Source: Cohnella hashimotonis (GTDB lineage: Bacteria; Bacillota; Bacilli; Paenibacillales; Paenibacillaceae). Taken from it: 64,000 bases of DNA. Below are positions 53,362 through 62,198 of this stretch, piece after piece. A program made the translations under genes and the position numbers. The stretch spans positions 7,564,001 through 7,628,000 of the forward strand of contig NZ_JAGRPV010000001.1 in NCBI RefSeq assembly GCF_030014955.1, in the 5' to 3' direction. The number at the start of each line of letters is the position of its first letter. Position 1 is the first letter of the stretch. A model generated the notes under the pieces. That model saw only the letters and a program-made list of their open reading frames with translations, ran no database searches and was not told the DNA's origin.

Positions 53362-54375
53362 CTAATGCTCTCGCGGCGCCGGGCCCGTCGTCTCGCGCAC
53401 GATGAGCTGCGTCGGCAGAATGACCGCGGGCGGCGGCGCCTCGGGCTCGACGATCAGCCGATCCAGCAGCTCGATCGCTCGGCGGCCGAGCGCCGGCATG
53501 TCCTGCCGCACCGTCGTCAGCGACGGATGCACGACCCGCGCCTCGTCGATGTCGTCGAACCCGACGATCGACAGCTCGTCCGGCACCGCCACGCCCGCCT
53601 CGCGGGCCGCCTGCAGGGCGCCGATCGCGCTCTTGTCCGAGCCGCAGACGACGGCGGTCGGCCGCTGCGGCAGCGCCAGCAGCTGCCGCATTCCGCGGTA
53701 GCCCGTCTCCTGCGTGAAGTCGCCGACAACGATATTTTCCGGATGCACCGTCAAGCCCGCCGCGTCCATCGCCTCATGGAAGCCCGCAAGCCGCCGCTCG
53801 CCGACATACGAGCCCGGCAAGCCTGCAATGTTGGCGATCCGGCGATGCCCGAGCCCGTGCAGGTAACGCACGGTGCCTTCCACCGCCTCCTTGTTGTCCG
53901 AGGAAATATAGCCGGCCCGCTTGCCCGTCAGATTCAGGTCGATGAACAAGGTCGGGATGCCGGACGCCACCAGCTTGTCCGCGTCCAGCTCGCCGAGCTG
54001 AAAGCCGAAGGCGAGCACGCCCTCGACGTTGCGGCTGCGGCAGTGCTGCACGAAGTTATACTCGGGATGCGCGGACAGCTGCGCCAGATAGATCAGATCG
54101 TAGCCCCGCTCCTTGAGCGCCTCGTCGATGCCGCCGAGCAGATGCACGAAAAAGGGATTGGAGAGGCCCGACGTGAGCAGGATCCCGATCGTCATCGACC
54201 GCCTGCCGACGAGCGAGCGGGCCGCCTCGTTCGGACGGAACTGCATCTCTGCGACCAGCGCCAGCACCTTCTCCCGCGTCGCCCGGCTGACCGTCGAGTA
54301 GTCGTTGAGCACCTTGGATACGGTCGCGACCGACACGCCGGCCGCCTTTGCGATATCGCGTATTGTAGCTGTCAT
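53362..54375 (-). CDS. LacI family transcriptional regulator
   Basis: A 337-residue regulator. The N-terminal LacI helix-turn-helix and hinge are clear: ATIRDIAKAAGVSVATVSKV, VSRATREKVLALVAEM, FRPNEAARSLVGRRS. The periplasmic-binding-like sugar domain follows (GILLTSGLSNPFFVHLLGGI, SIVGFDDIDEARVVHPSLTT). The start is ATG at 54375, behind GGAGG; an in-frame ATG at 54459 is not used. It is not fused to an obvious target, but is flanked by carbohydrate genes. The sugar ligand is unknown. Confidence 0.93.
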   Translation of the reverse strand: MTATIRDIAKAAGVSVATVSKVLNDYSTVSRATREKVLALVAEMQFRPNEAARSLVGRRSMTIGILLTSGLSNPFFVHLLGGIDEALKERGYDLIYLAQLSAHPEYNFVQHCRSRNVEGVLAFGFQLGELDADKLVASGIPTLFIDLNLTGKRAGYISSDNKEAVEGTVRYLHGLGHRRIANIAGLPGSYVGERRLAGFHEAMDAAGLTVHPENIVVGDFTQETGYRGMRQLLALPQRPTAVVCGSDKSAIGALQAAREAGVAVPDELSIVGFDDIDEARVVHPSLTTVRQDMPALGRRAIELLDRLIVEPEAPPPAVILPTQLIVRETTGPAPREH

Positions 54376-54504
54376 GCCGCAGCCAGCCTCCGCCCTGCCC
54401 CGCCCGGCGTCCGGGCGATGATTTCCTCCTACCATATCGCGAAGCGGCTTTTTTGGCAATCCGAATCCCGTTTGATCTCATACGGTCCCAGGTAGAATTT
54501 CGTT

Positions 54505-54533
54505 TTGGCTCTCCGGAGGGATTATGCTATAAT
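54505..54533 (+). promoter_or_regulatory. Promoter of tRNA-Arg gene
   Basis: TTGGCT (54505-54510), a 17-bp spacer and a perfect TATAAT (54528-54533) with an extended -10 TG at 54525-54526. The distance to the tRNA 5' end is 12 bp. Confidence 0.75.
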
Positions 54534-54545
54534 GAATTTTACTGT

Positions 54546-54621
54546 GGCCCCGTAGCTCAGCGGATAGAGCACACGTTTCCTAAACGTGGTGTCGGATGTT
54601 CGATTCATCTCGGGGCCGCCA
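54546..54621 (+). tRNA. tRNA-Arg (anticodon CCT)
   Basis: A complete 76-nt cloverleaf with encoded CCA. The acceptor GGCCCCG (54546-54552) pairs with CGGGGCC (54611-54617). The anticodon stem CACGT/ACGTG encloses TTCCTAA with anticodon CCT, reading AGG codons. The T-arm stem is GGATG/CATCT around TTCGATT. It has its own strong promoter and terminator, so it is a single-gene transcript. Confidence 0.96.
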
Positions 54622-54644
54622 GTTTAATCTCGCACAAATGCCCG

Positions 54645-54676
54645 CAGGCTGCCGGATCGTTCCGGCAGCCTGTTTT
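54645..54676 (+). terminator. Terminator of tRNA-Arg
   Basis: A perfect 12-bp stem CAGGCTGCCGGA/TCCGGCAGCCTG with a TCGT loop, followed by TTTT. It overlaps the stop codon of the convergent adaptor gene. Confidence 0.88.
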
Positions 54677-55943
54677 ATATTCGCACCCGCTCGCCCTCGC
54701 TCAACGGCTCCTCGCTCTCGACAATCATCCGATCGCCTTCGAACAAGCTGCCGGAGACGGCGGACATACCGTCGCCCGTCTCTTTGACGGAGACCGATCT
54801 GCGCGAGGCGTAATAGGCGTTGCCCAGCGGTCCCTGGCGCTCCTCGATCACGAAGACGTAGGTACCGTCTCCGTCCCGGTGGACCGCCGCGCTCGGCACG
54901 AGCATCGTATCCGTCTCCGAGGCTTCCTTCTCGAGATGGACCTTGACCGTCTCGCCGCCGCGAATCGAGGCGTCCGTCAGCTTGACGACGATCCGGTAGC
55001 CGGGCACAGAAGAAGCGGCCCCGTCTTCCTCTTCTCCTGCTCCGCTCCCGTCCAAGCCGGGCAGATCCTGCAGAATCTCCGTCACGACGCCTGCTACCGT
55101 TTGATTGTCGCCGCCTTGCATATCGCCTTTCATCTGGCCTTGTTCCTCGCGTTGCGCCTTACCTTGCACTTCGCTTTGCATATCGCCTTGCTTCTCTCCT
55201 TGCAACTTACCTTGCTTCTCGCCTTGCGCCTGCACCTGCACCTCCAGCTTGTCGCCCACCGCCAGCGTCTCTGCGAGCGAAGCCGGCGGACGCAGCTCGA
55301 ACCGGTACCCGTGACCGCTGCTCGCCAGCAGCACGTCCGGTCCCGCCGACACGCCGGCCGTTCCTGCGAGCGCATGCACCTCCTTCACAATCCCGTCCAC
55401 GGGCGCGACGAGTTTGCCCTTCTCCGCCATGTCCGCCTGCAGGCCGGCGATCAGCTGCTGCTGCGCGACGATGTCGATATCCGCGCTCTCCAAGGCGGAC
55501 TTCGCGCCGGCTACGTCCGCCGCGTCTCCATCCTTCGCCGCCTGTATATACTGCTGCTGCAACAGCGCGATCTGCAGTTGCAGCTTCTTCAGCGAAGCCT
55601 GCTGTGCCTCGATCTGCTCCCGGGCATCGCGATCGTCGTAGGTAACGAGCGCCTGCCCCTGGTGAACCCGGTCGCCCTCCTTCGCAAGCACCTGCTTGAC
55701 CTTCCATCCGGCGGGATTCGGCAGACTGAGCGTCTCGACCGGTTGGACGACCGCCGTGCCGTCGTATTGGGCCTTCACCCGGCCGCTCTGAACCGGCTGG
55801 ACGGCGACCTTTGGCAGCGTCAGCGCCAGCAGCGTATTGCCTAGCAGCGTCAGCACGACGAGCAGCCCGGCGAATACGCCAGCAGCCATACGGATGCGAC
55901 GCTGGCGCAGCTTCTGCCCCGCACCCGTCGCTTCGGTGTCCAT
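54675..55943 (-). CDS. Efflux RND/HlyD-type membrane fusion adaptor with Gln-Gly-x-x repeats
   Basis: A 422-residue membrane fusion protein: cytoplasmic N-terminus, one TM helix at about 20-43, then lipoyl-like halves (LSLPNPAGWKVKQVLAKEGD and GKLVAPVDGIVKEV) around a coiled-coil hairpin (about 108-175). A beta-barrel region begins at about 225 and is interrupted by a Gln-Gly-x-x tetrapeptide tract (residues about 240-277, ten units), then resumes to the C-terminus. The start is ATG at 55943, behind GGGAGGG. No RND pump or MacB-type partner is present, so it is an orphan adaptor behind a sugar importer, 138 bp downstream. Confidence 0.85.
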   Translation of the reverse strand: MDTEATGAGQKLRQRRIRMAAGVFAGLLVVLTLLGNTLLALTLPKVAVQPVQSGRVKAQYDGTAVVQPVETLSLPNPAGWKVKQVLAKEGDRVHQGQALVTYDDRDAREQIEAQQASLKKLQLQIALLQQQYIQAAKDGDAADVAGAKSALESADIDIVAQQQLIAGLQADMAEKGKLVAPVDGIVKEVHALAGTAGVSAGPDVLLASSGHGYRFELRPPASLAETLAVGDKLEVQVQAQGEKQGKLQGEKQGDMQSEVQGKAQREEQGQMKGDMQGGDNQTVAGVVTEILQDLPGLDGSGAGEEEDGAASSVPGYRIVVKLTDASIRGGETVKVHLEKEASETDTMLVPSAAVHRDGDGTYVFVIEERQGPLGNAYYASRRSVSVKETGDGMSAVSGSLFEGDRMIVESEEPLSEGERVRI

Positions 55944-56081
55944 CGTATCCCTCCCTTCGCATAACGCATTTGCAAAGCGCGCACAGCACCATATCCCGGC
56001 TTTTCCACGAACAACTTCGGCACCTCGCGCAGCTCCCGCGCAAGGCGGGGCGGCATGTGCCGGCTGTCAATTTCCCGTCCG

Positions 56082-56960
56082 CTACCCTTTGATCCCCGAC
56101 AATTGAATCCCTTGGACAAAGTAGGACTCCGCATATAGATAAAGCAGGATCATCGGCGTCATATACAGCACCGATGCGGCGAAGCCGATGCCGCGCGCTG
56201 TCCGGTTGATATGCGCCAGATAGAGCGACAGCGGCTGCTTGAACGTATCCTGCAAAAAGATGAGCGGCTGCTCCACCATATTCCAGTAATCGACGAACAG
56301 CAGCACCGTCAGCGACGCGACACCCGGCATCACGAGCGGCAGGACGACCCGGGCGAAAATCGTCCCATGACCCGCCCCGTCGATTTTCGCCGCCTCGGTG
56401 TAGGTGCCTGGAATATGGAGCATGAACTGGCGCAGCATGAATACGCCAAAAGCGCCGAAGATGCCCGGCAATATGATGGAAGCCTCCTTGTTCAGCAGCC
56501 CGAGCTTGTCGATCATGATATAGTTGGGCACCAGCGTCACCTGGAACGGCATCAGCATCGTCATGAGGTAGACGAGGAACAGCTTGTCCCGCCCGCGGAA
56601 GCGCAGCCTGGCGAACGCATAGGCGGACAGCGAAGCTACGGCCGTCTGACCCGCGACGATGGGCAGCACCATGCCGGCCGAATTCCAGAACATGCGCAGG
56701 AACGCCGGGTTAAAAATCAGCACCTGCCCGTATTGCGACAACGTCAGCCAGTCGGGCAGCAGCTTCAGATTAATGAACAGGTCTCGCCCGCCTGCCGCGA
56801 CATCGGTCATCTCGCCGAGCAAGCCGTAGTTGGCGCCGATCTCGCGCTCGGTCATCAGCGAATTGGTGAAAGTCAGCGCGATCGGCACCAGCGCGACCGC
56901 GGCGATGACGACGAGAAGCGCGCTCAGGCCCAGCCTGGCGATCAACTTTCTTTTCTCCAA
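56082..56960 (-). CDS. Carbohydrate ABC transporter permease (MalG-type)
   Basis: A 292-residue permease with six TM helices. The EAA loop is TYTEAAKIDGAGHGTIF, and the C-terminus FVQGIQLSGIKG is typical of this group. The start is TTG at 56960, ten bases after AGGAGG. It is the third gene of an operon: binding lipoprotein, permease, permease. It has a long first loop after TM1 (GANYGLLGEMTDV) as in other MalG-type subunits. The sugar is unknown. Confidence 0.92.
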   Translation of the reverse strand: MEKRKLIARLGLSALLVVIAAVALVPIALTFTNSLMTEREIGANYGLLGEMTDVAAGGRDLFINLKLLPDWLTLSQYGQVLIFNPAFLRMFWNSAGMVLPIVAGQTAVASLSAYAFARLRFRGRDKLFLVYLMTMLMPFQVTLVPNYIMIDKLGLLNKEASIILPGIFGAFGVFMLRQFMLHIPGTYTEAAKIDGAGHGTIFARVVLPLVMPGVASLTVLLFVDYWNMVEQPLIFLQDTFKQPLSLYLAHINRTARGIGFAASVLYMTPMILLYLYAESYFVQGIQLSGIKG

Positions 56961-56985
56961 CTGCAGCGGCCCTCCTCTCCTCCGA

Positions 56986-57867
56986 TCATTCCATCCACGA
57001 TCGGAACCGCTTCTCCGTCGCCAGCAGCGAGCCGGCGAGGATGACGATGCATCCGACCATCAGCGCCGCCGCGGAGGTCAGCTTCTGAATGTCGAGCGAG
57101 AAAAACATGTTGTTCATATAATGCTGCAGCATGTAGATGCGATCGTAGGGGTAGTCGCCTGTGAGCAAATACGTCTCGCGGAACACCTTGAACGAGTTGA
57201 TGATGGAAATGAGAATGACAAACACCGTCGTCGGCGTCAGATAAACGAGCGTAATATGCGTCAGTTGCCGCAGGCGGCCCGCGCCCTCGATCCGCGCCGT
57301 CTCGTAATACGACTGCGGGATCGACAGCAGACCCGCGAGAAAAAGAATCATGTCGTAGCCGACGTTTTTCCATACGTACATCGCCACGAGCGTCGGCATC
57401 GCCCAATCGGATTGGAGCCAGTCGATGCGCCCGTAGCCCAAGCCGTGCAGCCAGGCGTTGAGACTGCCGTTCCAGTCGAGGAAGATCTGCCAGATGGCGA
57501 CGACGGAGGCGACCGGCACGACGAGCGGCAGCACGAAGGCGGTCTGCAGCCATCTGCGCAAAAACAGCGGCCGGCTGAGCAGAAGCGCAAGCCCGAGCGA
57601 CAACGATATCAGGATCGGCACGCTGACGCCCGTGAACAGCAGCGTGTTGGCCGCCGCCTTGCGGAACGAGCCGCTCGCGAGCAGCGCCTCGTAATTGGCC
57701 AGTCCGACGAAGCGGCCGCCGATCGTCCTGTCTGTCAGCGAGTACCACAGTCCCATCGCGAACGGGAACAGATAGAACAGCGCGAAGCCCGCCGCGCCTG
57801 GCGCCAGGAACAGCAGTGCCGCCGCCCCGTCGCCGCCGCGCCATAGGCCCCGCAGCCGCCTACTCAT
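56986..57867 (-). CDS. Carbohydrate ABC transporter permease (MalF-type)
   Basis: A 293-residue permease with six TM helices: GFALFYLFPFAMGLWYSLTD in TM1, RPLFLRRWLQTAFVLPLVVP in the core, and the EAA loop SYYETARIEGAGRLRQLT. The start is ATG at 57867, overlapping the binding-lipoprotein stop by 8 bp. The C-terminus follows the UgpA/MalF pattern. It forms the channel with the MalG-type protein encoded 25 bp downstream. Confidence 0.92.
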   Translation of the reverse strand: MSRRLRGLWRGGDGAAALLFLAPGAAGFALFYLFPFAMGLWYSLTDRTIGGRFVGLANYEALLASGSFRKAAANTLLFTGVSVPILISLSLGLALLLSRPLFLRRWLQTAFVLPLVVPVASVVAIWQIFLDWNGSLNAWLHGLGYGRIDWLQSDWAMPTLVAMYVWKNVGYDMILFLAGLLSIPQSYYETARIEGAGRLRQLTHITLVYLTPTTVFVILISIINSFKVFRETYLLTGDYPYDRIYMLQHYMNNMFFSLDIQKLTSAAALMVGCIVILAGSLLATEKRFRSWME

Positions 57868-59347
57868 TAAGATAAGTCGTCACTTTGTTCTGAATCAGCT
57901 TCGCGACGGCTTCTGCGGACTTCTGTCCGGTAAAAAAAGCTTTGCTCTCTTCGCTGATGATATCGCCGATCTTGGTCGACTGGCCGACCGGATGCACCGC
58001 CGCCGTCACGATACCGTCGAGCAGATCCAGATGCGCTTCATTCACCTTGAAGGGATCGGATTCCGCAGGGCCGTTCTTGTAGCCGGGCACCTCCCCTTCG
58101 TCGCGCAGCTTCTCGATCTCCTTGTCGTAGGCGATTCTGCTGATCGGGAATCCCGTATGCCCCAGCGAGATATCGGGATCGGCCGCGCCCTGCTCGGAGA
58201 GCAGGAACTTGACGAAATCCCACGCCTGCTCCTTGACGGGCGAGGCGGCGTTGATACCCATCGTCTGATTGGCCGCGAAGTAACCGCCCGGTCCCATCTC
58301 CTTCGCATGCGGCTTCGTGTAGACACGGGCATTGCCGTCATATTGATCCATCAGCATTAAAAACTCCATGGGCGAGGGGATTTGCGTGCTTTGGAAATAG
58401 GTATTGATCTTGGGGTTGTCCGCGAGCGATTCGCTCCGGAAATTCGCCTTCATTAAATCGATCACCACGCCGTCGTCGAACAACTGCTTGACCTGCGTCA
58501 TTAGCTCCGCGAATCCCGGCGAATCAAAGCTTGCCCGGCGGCCCGCTTCGTCTACGAATTGCGCGTACCGCTCGTCGACGAGCTCCGACAGCATATAGTC
58601 CGGCGTGTTGGCCAACGCATGCGGATGGGTGCCCTTCTGGATGAGACGCTGGGCCGACTCGGCGAATTCGTCCCAGGTCCAGTCGCCATCCTTCACGCCG
58701 CCGTCCTTGTCGATCGCGGCTTTGTCGCCAATGAGGGTGACCGGATAGAAGGACAGCGGCATCGCGTAGAGCCCGCCCGCGATCTGCATATTGTCCAGCA
58801 CATTGGCGAAGTAATCTGCCTTGTTAAAGGCCGCATCCCGATCCATCCAGTCGCCGAGATTGGCCAGCAGTCCCCGGCCCACCAATTTTTCTTTGGGCAG
58901 CAGGTCCAGCTCCATGACGTCCGGGCCTTTGCCGGACAGCAGCGCCGTATTCGTCTTCGCGACATACTTCTCGATATTCGCGATCTGCGAATCGAGATCC
59001 TTGAATTCCGTCTGGGCGGCCTGCAGCTCGACCGTCACGTTCGTATGCGCCTGCTCGTACTTCTTGACCGCCTGCTTCAACTGCTCGCTCGGCTCGAACG
59101 AGGCCACGACGAGCTTGACCGGTCCGGTCGGCAGCTTGATCTCTTCCCGCGCGACCGCCGGCGCATCCGTCCCGGCGCCCGCGCCCTTGCCGTCCGTCGA
59201 CGCTCCCGTCTGCTGCGCGCCGGCGGAAGGTTCGCCCTGTCCGTTCGCGGCGCTTGGCGAACTGCCGACATTACCGCCGTTTCCGCTGCACGCGGAGACA
59301 CTAAGAAGCAGCACGCTGAGTGCCGTCATCAACCCGATTCTTTTCAT
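57860..59347 (-). CDS. Sugar ABC transporter substrate-binding lipoprotein
   Basis: A 495-residue family 1 binding lipoprotein. Signal peptide with lipobox SVSAC at about residues 16-20, followed by a Gly/Ser/Ala-rich linker to about 80. Mature features: KLVVASFEPSEQLKQAVKKY, LSGKGPDVMELDLLP, GDWTWDEFAESAQRLIQKGT. The start is ATG at 59347, behind a GGAAGGTGG site; an in-frame ATG at 59467 is not used. It is the first gene of the second sugar importer in this window. The substrate is unknown. The operon lacks an ATPase. Confidence 0.92.
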   Translation of the reverse strand: MKRIGLMTALSVLLLSVSACSGNGGNVGSSPSAANGQGEPSAGAQQTGASTDGKGAGAGTDAPAVAREEIKLPTGPVKLVVASFEPSEQLKQAVKKYEQAHTNVTVELQAAQTEFKDLDSQIANIEKYVAKTNTALLSGKGPDVMELDLLPKEKLVGRGLLANLGDWMDRDAAFNKADYFANVLDNMQIAGGLYAMPLSFYPVTLIGDKAAIDKDGGVKDGDWTWDEFAESAQRLIQKGTHPHALANTPDYMLSELVDERYAQFVDEAGRRASFDSPGFAELMTQVKQLFDDGVVIDLMKANFRSESLADNPKINTYFQSTQIPSPMEFLMLMDQYDGNARVYTKPHAKEMGPGGYFAANQTMGINAASPVKEQAWDFVKFLLSEQGAADPDISLGHTGFPISRIAYDKEIEKLRDEGEVPGYKNGPAESDPFKVNEAHLDLLDGIVTAAVHPVGQSTKIGDIISEESKAFFTGQKSAEAVAKLIQNKVTTYLNE

Positions 59348-59470
59348 CGCCATCCACCTTCCGATATTCAGCCTGCGGCCGAATCGAGCTTTATTTCCGG
59401 CCGCCCGTTCAATGTAATACACGGATGTGGACATCTCTTCACCGACTTGTGAACAAATTGTCTCCAAACG

Positions 59471-59515
59471 AAAAAATCCGTGAACGGCGCCGGATCAGGC
59501 AGCCGCTTCACGGAT
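59471..59515 (-). terminator. Rho-independent terminator of the kinase/lipoprotein operon
   Basis: ATCCGTGAA (59476-59484) pairs perfectly with TTCACGGAT (59507-59515), with GGC/GCC inner pairs. On the minus strand five U residues follow. It ends the response regulator-kinase-lipoprotein transcript. Confidence 0.78.
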
Positions 59516-59533
59516 GGGGAGACAGGAGAAAAG

Positions 59534-60730
59534 CTAGCGGAATTGCAGCACGAACGAGGCATAACGGCCATCGGTATCTTCCGCCGGCGCCGGAACCGCA
59601 CGCTCCTGCGCATAAGGCGGCTTCGTCCCTTCGAGGAGCAGCCTGTCGCCGTCCGGACTCCAGGCCAGCAGCATGGGGACGATCCCTTGATAGACGACGG
59701 CTTCGTTCAGCACGTTGTTGCCCTGCAGTCTGCCGGCCACGACCGTATCGTCGCCGCGCGAGAAGGCGATCGTCTGCTTGTCCGCCGACAGACTGAACAG
59801 GCCCGTCCCTTCCGCGAGCACGGTCAGCGCGCCATTGCGCGCGTCGTAGCCGAACAACGTATCGTCGGCGCCCGCGAAGACGATCTGGCTGTCGTTGACC
59901 CAATCGGCCGAGCCCGCGCCGGAGAGCGGATGCGAATAACGGCTCTCGAAGGCGCCGCCGGCTCTCTCCGCGAGCATCACGTAACTTCGGCCCTCGCGCA
60001 GCTGTCCGTCCTGGCTCTTCTCGTCGTCCTTGTAGACGATCAGCGCTTTCGCGCTGTCGTTCGACAGCTTGACCGATACGATCGCAGCCGATGAAGACGT
60101 GTCGGCAGTCCATTCGTAGCTTGCCGTGCCGCCGGTCTTCGCGTCGTAAACCTCGATGCGGTCGGCGCTCGCTTCGGGCTCCCGAACGCTGTACGCCAAG
60201 TATCGGCTATTGTCCGACCAGGTGAACGGATACTTGCGCCACTTGAGCGCCGCGTACGGGATCGCCGCTACGTCGCGGCCGTCGTCGGCCGCGAGCAGCT
60301 TCAACTTATAAGCGCTCCCTTTAGCGTCTGCGTCTTTGGCGAGGCCGAGCAGCAGAAGCCCGTCCGGCGAGACGCCCAGCGGGATGATGTAGGGGTCGCT
60401 CAGCACGGCCGGATCGCGATAGGGGGTCGCAAGGGATACGAAGCCGCGCTCGGTATCGTTGGCATACCCGATCAGCCGGCCGCCGGCCGCCCAGCCGAGC
60501 GGATAGCCGAGGGTCCGCTCGCCGAACGAGACCTTGAAAATCGACCGCACCTCGAACGTCGTATCGATGCCGTCCGTCGACGCAGCCGACGCCGCGTCGG
60601 GGATGACGACCGTCTCCGAGCGGAGGCGGCTCGCGCAGCCTGCCAGCAGGGCGAACGCCGCCGCCAGCGCGAGCGCGAGCATCCCGCCGCGCAGCGCTTT
60701 TCCCGTCTTGCGCCATGTCACAGACCTCAT
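59534..60730 (-). CDS. Beta-propeller lipoprotein co-encoded with a histidine kinase
   Basis: A 398-residue lipoprotein. Signal and lipobox ALLAGC at about residues 27-32. The mature part is built of repeated WD40/TolB-type blades: LGYPLGWAAGGRLIGYAND, FTWSDNSRYLAYSV, DWVNDSQIVFAGADDTLFG, TGLFSLSADKQTIAFSRGDD and LAWSPDGDRLLLEG. The start is ATG at 60730, overlapping the kinase stop as ATGA. Translation coupling and membrane anchoring suggest that it acts beside the kinase's extracellular sensor, as a ligand-binding or tuning partner. It shows no catalytic motif. Confidence 0.82.
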   Translation of the reverse strand: MRSVTWRKTGKALRGGMLALALAAAFALLAGCASRLRSETVVIPDAASAASTDGIDTTFEVRSIFKVSFGERTLGYPLGWAAGGRLIGYANDTERGFVSLATPYRDPAVLSDPYIIPLGVSPDGLLLLGLAKDADAKGSAYKLKLLAADDGRDVAAIPYAALKWRKYPFTWSDNSRYLAYSVREPEASADRIEVYDAKTGGTASYEWTADTSSSAAIVSVKLSNDSAKALIVYKDDEKSQDGQLREGRSYVMLAERAGGAFESRYSHPLSGAGSADWVNDSQIVFAGADDTLFGYDARNGALTVLAEGTGLFSLSADKQTIAFSRGDDTVVAGRLQGNNVLNEAVVYQGIVPMLLAWSPDGDRLLLEGTKPPYAQERAVPAPAEDTDGRYASFVLQFR

Positions 60731-62196
60731 CGCCCGAACACCCCCCTCTCCGCGGCGTATGGCAGCGCGACCCGCACCGAAGTCCGCCTGTCTTCGCTGT
60801 CGATTCGAATCGTGCCGCCGTGCCGCCCGACGATCGCATGGCTGATGCTGAGGCCCAGCCCGACGCTGCCGGTCTCCCCCGAGCCGGCTTCGCCCCTGTA
60901 GAACGGCTCGAAAATCCGCGCCAGTTGCGCGTCCCCGATCGGCTCGCCGATGCTGTCGATCCGGCAGCGAACCGTCGCCGCCTCCCGCTCCGCCCGGACG
61001 TCGATCTCCGTTCCCGCGTCGCCGTACTTAATCGCATTGTCGACCAGATTGATGAACAGCTGTCTGAGCTGATCCGCATCGCCTTCGACGAACAGGTCTT
61101 CGTCGGCCGCGCACGCGATCGTCTTCCCGTACCGCTCCGCCTTGAAGGCCATCGACTCGCACACGTCCCGCAGCAGCCGGGCCGCGTCGAGCCGTTCAAG
61201 CTCGTCCGCCCGCAGCTCGGGCCGGGGATTGGACTGCTCCAGCAGATGCACGACCAGTTCGTGCAGGCGGCGGCCCTCTTGAACGATATGGTCCATGCCC
61301 TTGGCGAAGAAGGCCGGATCGTCCGCCCCGTTCGACCGGATCATCTCGGCATAGCCGATGATCGACGTCAGCGGCGTCTTCAGCTCGTGCGTGACATTGT
61401 CGAAAAACTGCTTGCGCTGCGCATTAAGCGCCTTCAGCCGGTCGCGGTCCGACTCGATCGTCGCGATCTGTCCCCGGATTTTTCCGATCATCGTGTTGAA
61501 GTTGTCGGCCAGCCTGCCGACTTCATCCCGCCGCCGGATCGTGAGATTGACGTCCAGGACGCCGTCCGTCACCTGAGACGAAGCCTTCGTCAGCTTGACG
61601 ATCGGCACGGTGACGTGGCGCGACAGCAGGTAGGCGAACAGGAAGGCAGCGGCAAAGACGGCCAGCGCGATGTAATAGAGGGAATCGAGAATGCGGCGGC
61701 TCTGCTCGTAAAGTGGTGAGTAGTCCTTGGCGAAACGCAAGATGCCGACCTTCTTGCCGTCCACGACGACCGGATAAGCGTACAGCACCGAGGCCGTGCC
61801 GTGTTCGTAGGATACCGAGTACGCCGTCTCGCCGCTGACGGCATGACGCAGATCGTCGGCCGTCCCGCCGGAGAACGCCGCCTTGTCGGATGCGTACAGC
61901 AGCTCGCCTGCCGGCGAATACGCGCCGACATCGTCCGAGGTGGCATGACGCAGATCGCCGACCATCTCCTCGGCCATCTGCGCGAAGTAGATCTCGTCGC
62001 TTGCGTAATGATTGATGAGAAACGCCTGCCGGACGTAAACGCCGCTGTTGTTTTTGAGGCCGATCAGATCGTCCGTTATAATCTTTCGGTTGCCCGACGC
62101 GATGATGCCCGCGATGATCTGGTTCAGCAGCAGGAACGATACGCAGAAAATAACGAAGAAACCGACGGCGAACTTGGTGCGGATCGTCCGGAACAT
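60727..62196 (-). CDS. Sensor histidine kinase, OmpR-system type
   Basis: A 489-residue membrane kinase. TM1 at about 8-30, an extracellular Cache/PAS-like region to about 168 (including YSPAGELLYASDK and YAYPVVVDGKKVGILRF), TM2 at about 172-192, HAMP at about 193-245. The H-box is FDNVTHELKTPLTSIIGYAE, and the HATPase has LFINLVDNAIKYGD (N box) and GSVGLGLSISHAI. The start is ATG at 62196, just after the response regulator stop. It is the middle gene of a three-gene operon that ends in a propeller lipoprotein. Confidence 0.94.
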   Translation of the reverse strand: MFRTIRTKFAVGFFVIFCVSFLLLNQIIAGIIASGNRKIITDDLIGLKNNSGVYVRQAFLINHYASDEIYFAQMAEEMVGDLRHATSDDVGAYSPAGELLYASDKAAFSGGTADDLRHAVSGETAYSVSYEHGTASVLYAYPVVVDGKKVGILRFAKDYSPLYEQSRRILDSLYYIALAVFAAAFLFAYLLSRHVTVPIVKLTKASSQVTDGVLDVNLTIRRRDEVGRLADNFNTMIGKIRGQIATIESDRDRLKALNAQRKQFFDNVTHELKTPLTSIIGYAEMIRSNGADDPAFFAKGMDHIVQEGRRLHELVVHLLEQSNPRPELRADELERLDAARLLRDVCESMAFKAERYGKTIACAADEDLFVEGDADQLRQLFINLVDNAIKYGDAGTEIDVRAEREAATVRCRIDSIGEPIGDAQLARIFEPFYRGEAGSGETGSVGLGLSISHAIVGRHGGTIRIDSEDRRTSVRVALPYAAERGVFGR

Positions 62197-62198
62197 GG

